This document shows, piece by piece, positions 40,481-45,084 of a stretch of 45,084 nucleotides of DNA; positions within the stretch are counted from its first letter, which is position 1; every line of letters begins with the position of its first letter. Position numbers and translations under genes: made by a program. Source of the DNA: an uncultured Planctomycetaceae bacterium (lineage in GTDB: Bacteria; Planctomycetota; Planctomycetia; Pirellulales; Pirellulaceae); assembly GCA_903927685.1 (NCBI GenBank), contig CAIYOB010000666.1, positions 1 through 45,084 of the forward strand, written 5' to 3'. The notes under the pieces are model-generated. The model did not search any database and was not told the origin of the DNA. It saw nothing but the letters and a program-made list of their open reading frames with translations.

Positions 40481-41269
40481 GTGTTGGAATTGAAAATCGG
40501 AATCCCGTTGGCCAGTCTGGGGCTGCCGTTCCGCCCGGCCGTGGCGAAAGCGGCCGCCTTGGGCGCCGGCGCCGTCGAGATCGACGCGCGGCGCGAGATC
40601 AATCCGGCCGAGTTGACGCAGACAGGCATTCGCGAGATCCGCAAGCTGTTGGATGACTATCAACTGCGGGTCTGCGCAGTCAGCTTCCAGACTCGTTACG
40701 GCTACCAGGTGCGGGACGAGTTGAGCCGTCGCGTGGATGCGACCAAGCAAGTCCTGGGTGTCGCGTACAAGCTGGGCTGCTCGGTGGTTGTGAACTACGT
40801 GGGCCGCGTGCCGGAAGCCGAGGACGATCCGGATTGGGCGCTGCTGGTCGAGACGCTGGCGGACATCGGTCGGCACGGACAACGGGTGGGAGCCACGCTG
40901 TGTGCGCGGACCGGAGCGGAGCGAGGCGAGGACTTGGCTCGGCTGGTCCGATCCCTGCCGGCCGGCTCGTTGGGCGTCGACTTCGATCCGGGGACCTTGA
41001 TCATGAACGGGCACTCGCCCCGCGAAGCCCTGCAAGCGTTGGGGCCATTCGTCCAGCATGTCCATGCCCGGGATGCCGTTCGGGACGTCTCCCAAGGACG
41101 CGGTGTCGAGACGCGACTGGGCGACGGCGTCGCCGACTTCCCGCAATTGCTCGGCATCCTGGAAGAGCAGCGTTATCGGGGCTATTTGACCATTCAACGA
41201 GAAGGCACCCGCAACGCCGAAGCGGACATCGCGGCGGCGGTGGCGTATTTGAAACAGTTGTGCGTCTGA
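40481..41269 (+). CDS. Sugar-phosphate isomerase/epimerase-like TIM barrel
   Basis: Starting at GTG 40481 behind GGAAGGA, this 262-residue protein has the xylose-isomerase-like AP-endonuclease-2 fold: IGIPLASLGLPF, GAGAVEIDARREI, LRVCAVSF, LGVDFDPGTLIM and VQHVHARDAVRD, with a closing YRGYLTIQREG. The metal ligand pattern (E, D, H, E in successive strands) is partly visible. A longer frame upstream overlaps the divergent gene and is unlikely to be used. The substrate is unknown. Such enzymes interconvert ketoses or act on inositol-type compounds. It stands before sucCD with a 111 bp gap and is probably a separate unit. Confidence 0.8.
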   Translation: MLELKIGIPLASLGLPFRPAVAKAAALGAGAVEIDARREINPAELTQTGIREIRKLLDDYQLRVCAVSFQTRYGYQVRDELSRRVDATKQVLGVAYKLGCSVVVNYVGRVPEAEDDPDWALLVETLADIGRHGQRVGATLCARTGAERGEDLARLVRSLPAGSLGVDFDPGTLIMNGHSPREALQALGPFVQHVHARDAVRDVSQGRGVETRLGDGVADFPQLLGILEEQRYRGYLTIQREGTRNAEADIAAAVAYLKQLCV

Positions 41270-41380
41270 AGTGGAAATGCGTTTACGGGGCGGGTGCCCT
41301 TTCTTTCCGGCCCGACTTCCGGTAATTTGTCGAGTTCTCATAGCAAGCGGATTCCTGACCATCACAGTGGGATGCTCCCA

Positions 41381-42574
41381 ATGAAAATCCACGAATTCCA
41401 GGCCAAGCAGATCCTTCGCGAAGCCGGTGTCCCTGTCTTGCGCAGCGTCGTCGCGACAACGGCCAACGACGCGGCCCGAGCATTTACCGACTTGGGCGGT
41501 CCGGTGGCCGTGATCAAGGCCCAGATCCATGCCGGCGGCCGCGGGAAAGGGCAGATTCAAGAGGCTCCCGAACAGCGCGGCGTCCAACTGGTTCGCAGTG
41601 CCCAGGAAGCGGCCGCTGCAGCCGGCCGAATGCTCGGCAACCGCTTGGTGACCATCCAGACCGGACCGGCCGGGCAAGTCGTCCGCCAAGTGCTGGTCGA
41701 GGAAGGCTGTGATATCGCTCGCGAGTTGTATCTGGGGATCGTCGTCGACCGTGCGGCGGCCAAGCCGGTCCTGATGGTTTCCAGCGAAGGCGGTGTGGAG
41801 ATCGAGAAGGTGGCCGCCGAGACGCCGGAAAAGATCTTCAAGGAGCATTTTCATCCGCAGGTGGGGCTGCAGGATTACCAGGTTCGCAAGCTCTGTCAGC
41901 AACTGCAGATCAAGGGCGGCAGCGTCCGCAGCGCCGCCAAGTTCATGCAGGCTCTGTGCCGAGCCTTTGTCCGCTACGACTGCAGCCTGGCGGAAATCAA
42001 CCCCCTGGTGATCACCGGACGCGGCGACATGGTCGCGCTGGATGCCAAGATCACCTTTGACGATAACGCCTTGTTCCGGCATCCGGATCTGGCCCAGTTG
42101 CGCGACCTGGCCGAAGAAGAACCGGCCGAAATCCGCGCCGGCCAGGCCGGCCTGAGTTACGTCAAGTTGAACGGCAACATCGGCTGTCTGGTCAACGGCG
42201 CCGGACTGGCCATGAGCACGATGGACATCATCAAGTTGCATGGCGGCGAGCCGGCGAATTTCCTGGACGTCGGCGGCGGGGCGAACGCCGAGCAGGTCAC
42301 CGAAGCGTTCCGCATTCTGCTGTCGGACGCCAACGTGAAAGCCGTCCTGGTGAACATTTTCGGCGGCATCATGCAATGCACGACGATCGCCGCCGCGATC
42401 CTGGAAGCCTACCAGACCGTGGGCTTCAACGTGCCGCTGGTCGTGCGACTGGAAGGCACCCGCGTGGAAGAAGGCCGGAAGATCTTGGCAGAGAGTGGCG
42501 TGGACATCATCACCGCCGACGGACTGACCGACGCGGCTCGGAAAGTTGTTGCGGCAGCAGGTTCGGCGGGGTAA
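41381..42574 (+). CDS. sucC: Succinyl-CoA synthetase, beta subunit
   Basis: This 397-residue protein is close to the E. coli length of 388. It starts [19 protein letters not shown], the standard ATP-grasp entry of Suc[10 protein letters not shown] and the nucleotide-binding lobe follow, with ASCL/CoA-ligase features such as [13 protein letters not shown] and NIFGGIMQC in the second half. With SucD it makes ATP (or GTP) from succinyl-CoA in the citric acid cycle. The start at 41381 is set by homology to the conserved N-terminus. sucD begins 18 bp after its stop. Confidence 0.95.
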   Translation: MKIHEFQAKQILREAGVPVLRSVVATTANDAARAFTDLGGPVAVIKAQIHAGGRGKGQIQEAPEQRGVQLVRSAQEAAAAAGRMLGNRLVTIQTGPAGQVVRQVLVEEGCDIARELYLGIVVDRAAAKPVLMVSSEGGVEIEKVAAETPEKIFKEHFHPQVGLQDYQVRKLCQQLQIKGGSVRSAAKFMQALCRAFVRYDCSLAEINPLVITGRGDMVALDAKITFDDNALFRHPDLAQLRDLAEEEPAEIRAGQAGLSYVKLNGNIGCLVNGAGLAMSTMDIIKLHGGEPANFLDVGGGANAEQVTEAFRILLSDANVKAVLVNIFGGIMQCTTIAAAILEAYQTVGFNVPLVVRLEGTRVEEGRKILAESGVDIITADGLTDAARKVVAAAGSAG

Positions 42575-42592
42575 GTCGAGGAGACAAATCGG

Positions 42593-43477
<885 letters not shown>

Positions 43478-43508
43478 TCTTTCACCTAAGCACCGTTCGA
43501 GGAATAAG

Positions 43509-43560
43509 TGTCGTCTTTCGCTCCGCGAAAGAACGTCCTTTCGCGGAGCGAAAGGCGACA
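43509..43560. repeat. Strong 23 bp hairpin after sucD
   Basis: The inner arms CTTTCGCTCCGCGAAAG (43515-43531) and their perfect complement (43538-43554) enclose a 6-base loop. The stem extends outward with TGTCG/CGACA and one mismatch. There is no T tract, so it is more like a REP-type element or RNA-stabilising hairpin than a canonical terminator. Each inner arm is itself palindromic. Confidence 0.75.
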
Positions 43561-43844
43561 ATCGGAATCGGACAGTTACTTCTCGAACGATACTAACCTT
43601 CCCCAGGCTGCCGACGCAACCAGGATCCAGCGCGAGTCAGGCACCCCGCTTCCGGTTCGTGCCGACGACTTCGACGCGGACCGGCATGCAATTCGCCCGC
43701 CCCAAAGCACTGGGGCGGCTGGCCAAGCGACCGATGTCCTCCGGCGAAAGACGCCCGGGCCGCGGCAATGCGACCTGGCCAACCCCGGAGCATCCTGCAG
43801 CCGTTGCCTCCAGCGGCGACGAGAGCCGTCTTCATCATCACGCT
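43561..43844. other. Stretch without recognisable gene
   Basis: No frame on either strand shows a known motif. It lies downstream of a degraded methyltransferase frame on the minus strand and may be the decayed rest of that gene. Confidence 0.35.
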
Positions 43845-44125
43845 TCAGCGTCGTCGCCCGCGCGGTCCAACGCGGCGCAGTGAACCCGAAGGGGGCCGGC
43901 TGACCACCAAGTCGCCCCTGCCGCCGGGGAACGGTAGGGACTCGGCGACTCCGACGACGAAGAACAACCGATTCGCCGATTTCCTTACCAGGCGAGCTTG
44001 AGTCGCTCGAACATTGCGTCGGCATTCGGTCAGCATCACGACGGGATTGCCGGTGGCTTCGATCAAGGGGATCGCGAACTGACCTTTGCCGGCGCCCAGA
44101 TCGACCCAGAAGCCAAGGCTTCGGC
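43845..44125 (-). pseudogene. Remnant of a SAM-dependent methyltransferase
   Basis: A minus-strand frame encodes GFWVDLGAGKGQFAIPLIE, the SAM-binding motif I of class I methyltransferases. About 40 residues later comes VVGVAESLPFPGGRGDLVVS, resembling motifs II/III of Methyltransf_11 proteins. The frame then runs into unrelated Arg/Gly-rich sequence and stops. No proper start precedes it and the C-terminal half is gone. The core is short and should be inactive. Confidence 0.6.
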
Positions 44126-44202
44126 TGACACAGCTTCAACACGTCTTGGACGCCCTGATCGCCAGCTGTTACCTTCTCAACGCCTGCTTTCGATTACGTT
44201 TT

Positions 44203-45009
44203 TCAGGGTCTCTCCCCGCCAGCGTGCAGGGCCATCACCACATAGGCACTCCCTGCATAGGTGCTCAACACGTCATTGATCTTCGGCGACCGCGTGTACC
44301 AGTAGCCGCTCTGCCGCTGGTGCGTATGCTGCGGCGGATGGGCCGTCAAATACGCCCGCATCTTCTGCAGACCGGCCTGAGCCGCCGAGGTCTTCGCATA
44401 TTCCTCCGGCGCGAGGCCGACGCCGATCGCCACCATCGTCACCCCGTAGTGGTCGTCCGTCGCCGAGGGCGGCTCGGTCGTCTTCAGCCAGTGCCAGCCG
44501 CCGTCCGCCCGCTGCAGCTTCCACATCAAGTCCAGCGACTCGCGCGTCACGCCCTGCAGCTTGCCGGTCGTAATTGCGTCATGTTGAGCCAAGACCGTCG
44601 CGTTCAGCAGGGCCTCCGTGATCCGCCGCTCGATCTTCCTGACCACCGGCTTGTCCCCGGTCACGTCCGGCGACCACGCCTCTTTCAGCAGGCCCGCTGC
44701 CCAGTCTTCCGTCGCCTTCCGTCGTTGGGCGTGAATCGTTCCCGGCGCCGGCAGCCACGGCCGGGCTGGCAGGTACGCGTAGGTCGCGTGGCAATTCAGG
44801 CACTTGGTGCCCTCATCCGCGTTGGCCCGGAGGTCCAGGTACTCGGCCGCCTTGGCCGCCGACCACTGCTCGAGCAGCGGTTTGGTCGTCAAATCCACCC
44901 GGGTCTTCTTCGGCGGTTCCGCACTACACGCATCCGCCTCCACGAAGACCCACCATGCCACCACCATCGCCAGCCACGAGATCGTTTTGCAGGCAGTCTG
45001 TCGCATCAT
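44203..45009 (-). CDS. Exported protein with CxxCH motif and terpene-cyclase-like C-terminus
   Basis: This 268-residue protein begins with a signal sequence (ISWLAMVVAWWVFVEADACSA). A CxxCH haem-binding motif follows in KCLNCHATY (C70, C73, H74). The C-terminal part has DGGWHWLK (about 173) and helical repeats like those of squalene-cyclase/prenyltransferase-fold proteins, which are rich in DGxW motifs. A single mono-haem c-type site joined to an alpha-toroid is uncommon outside planctomycetes and I do not know a function. The C-terminus may be shortened, since it ends soon after a helix beside the degraded region. The start is one of two adjacent ATGs at the end of the window, and the upstream region is outside. 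Confidence 0.65.
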   Translation of the reverse strand: MMRQTACKTISWLAMVVAWWVFVEADACSAEPPKKTRVDLTTKPLLEQWSAAKAAEYLDLRANADEGTKCLNCHATYAYLPARPWLPAPGTIHAQRRKATEDWAAGLLKEAWSPDVTGDKPVVRKIERRITEALLNATVLAQHDAITTGKLQGVTRESLDLMWKLQRADGGWHWLKTTEPPSATDDHYGVTMVAIGVGLAPEEYAKTSAAQAGLQKMRAYLTAHPPQHTHQRQSGYWYTRSPKINDVLSTYAGSAYVVMALHAGGERP

Positions 45010-45084
45010 CGTCTCCCACGTCGAACCCCAGATCGCTGTCGTCCCTCGCCGTCCACGATTGTGGGCGGCAGGCTGCCTGCGATG

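Overview
The window looks like a chromosomal segment of a planctomycete (Pirellulales-like). The sequence is visibly GC-rich, although I did not compute the value. It carries a giant secreted cadherin/cohesin/dockerin-type protein, a glucosylglycerate-type compatible-solute cluster of the sort known from Rhodopirellula, a Uma2-family nuclease gene, a uronic-acid polysaccharide utilisation locus, and small palindromic repeats of planctomycete style. The assignment rests on gene content only. No rRNA, tRNA, CRISPR array or origin was recognised.

Layout. Positions 1-2921 hold the 3' part of a secreted repeat protein interrupted in frame by a small mobile element. After a nested palindrome and a hemerythrin-like gene, 4272-10981 is a tight five-gene cluster: glycosyltransferase, HAD hydrolase, glycosyltransferase, GH13_18 phosphorylase and GT81 GpgS-like synthase. 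It probably makes and recycles glucosylglycerate or mannosylglucosylglycerate. Facing it on the minus strand, 23595 down to 10991 is a seven-gene cluster: a VWA protein and a PP2C-like phosphatase (two parts of a TerY-P-type triad), a 1107-residue single-pass membrane protein with Ig-like repeats, a PDZ-like segment and a Pro/Ala tail, an SrfC-like GTPase, a Uma2 protein, an SrfB-like actin-fold ATPase, and a 296-residue protein of unknown function. I consider this the best candidate for an undescribed system.

Positions 23596-25200 are a decayed junction with hairpins, an IS91-type transposase remnant and a stray copy of a histidine-kinase 3' end. A sensor kinase and response regulator follow (25204-27728). 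Positions 27915-39509 form a carbohydrate locus: a truncated SDR (mannonate oxidoreductase-like), a clan-A glycosidase, a FabB-like ketoacyl synthase out of place, a GH115 alpha-glucuronidase, a GH130 enzyme, an SSS symporter, a UxaC isomerase and a secreted beta-helix protein. GH115, the symporter and UxaC suggest release, uptake and isomerisation of glucuronate from xylan-like polymers. Housekeeping genes follow: a Nif3-like protein, a sugar-phosphate isomerase/epimerase-like protein, sucC and sucD. The end holds a hairpin, a methyltransferase remnant and a secreted CxxCH protein with a cyclase-like C-terminus.

Three copies of one 144-145 bp inverted-repeat element (2446-2589, 18199-18343, 31000-31144) are each flanked by 11-12 bp direct repeats. 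One of them extends a protein by 52 codons without breaking the frame.
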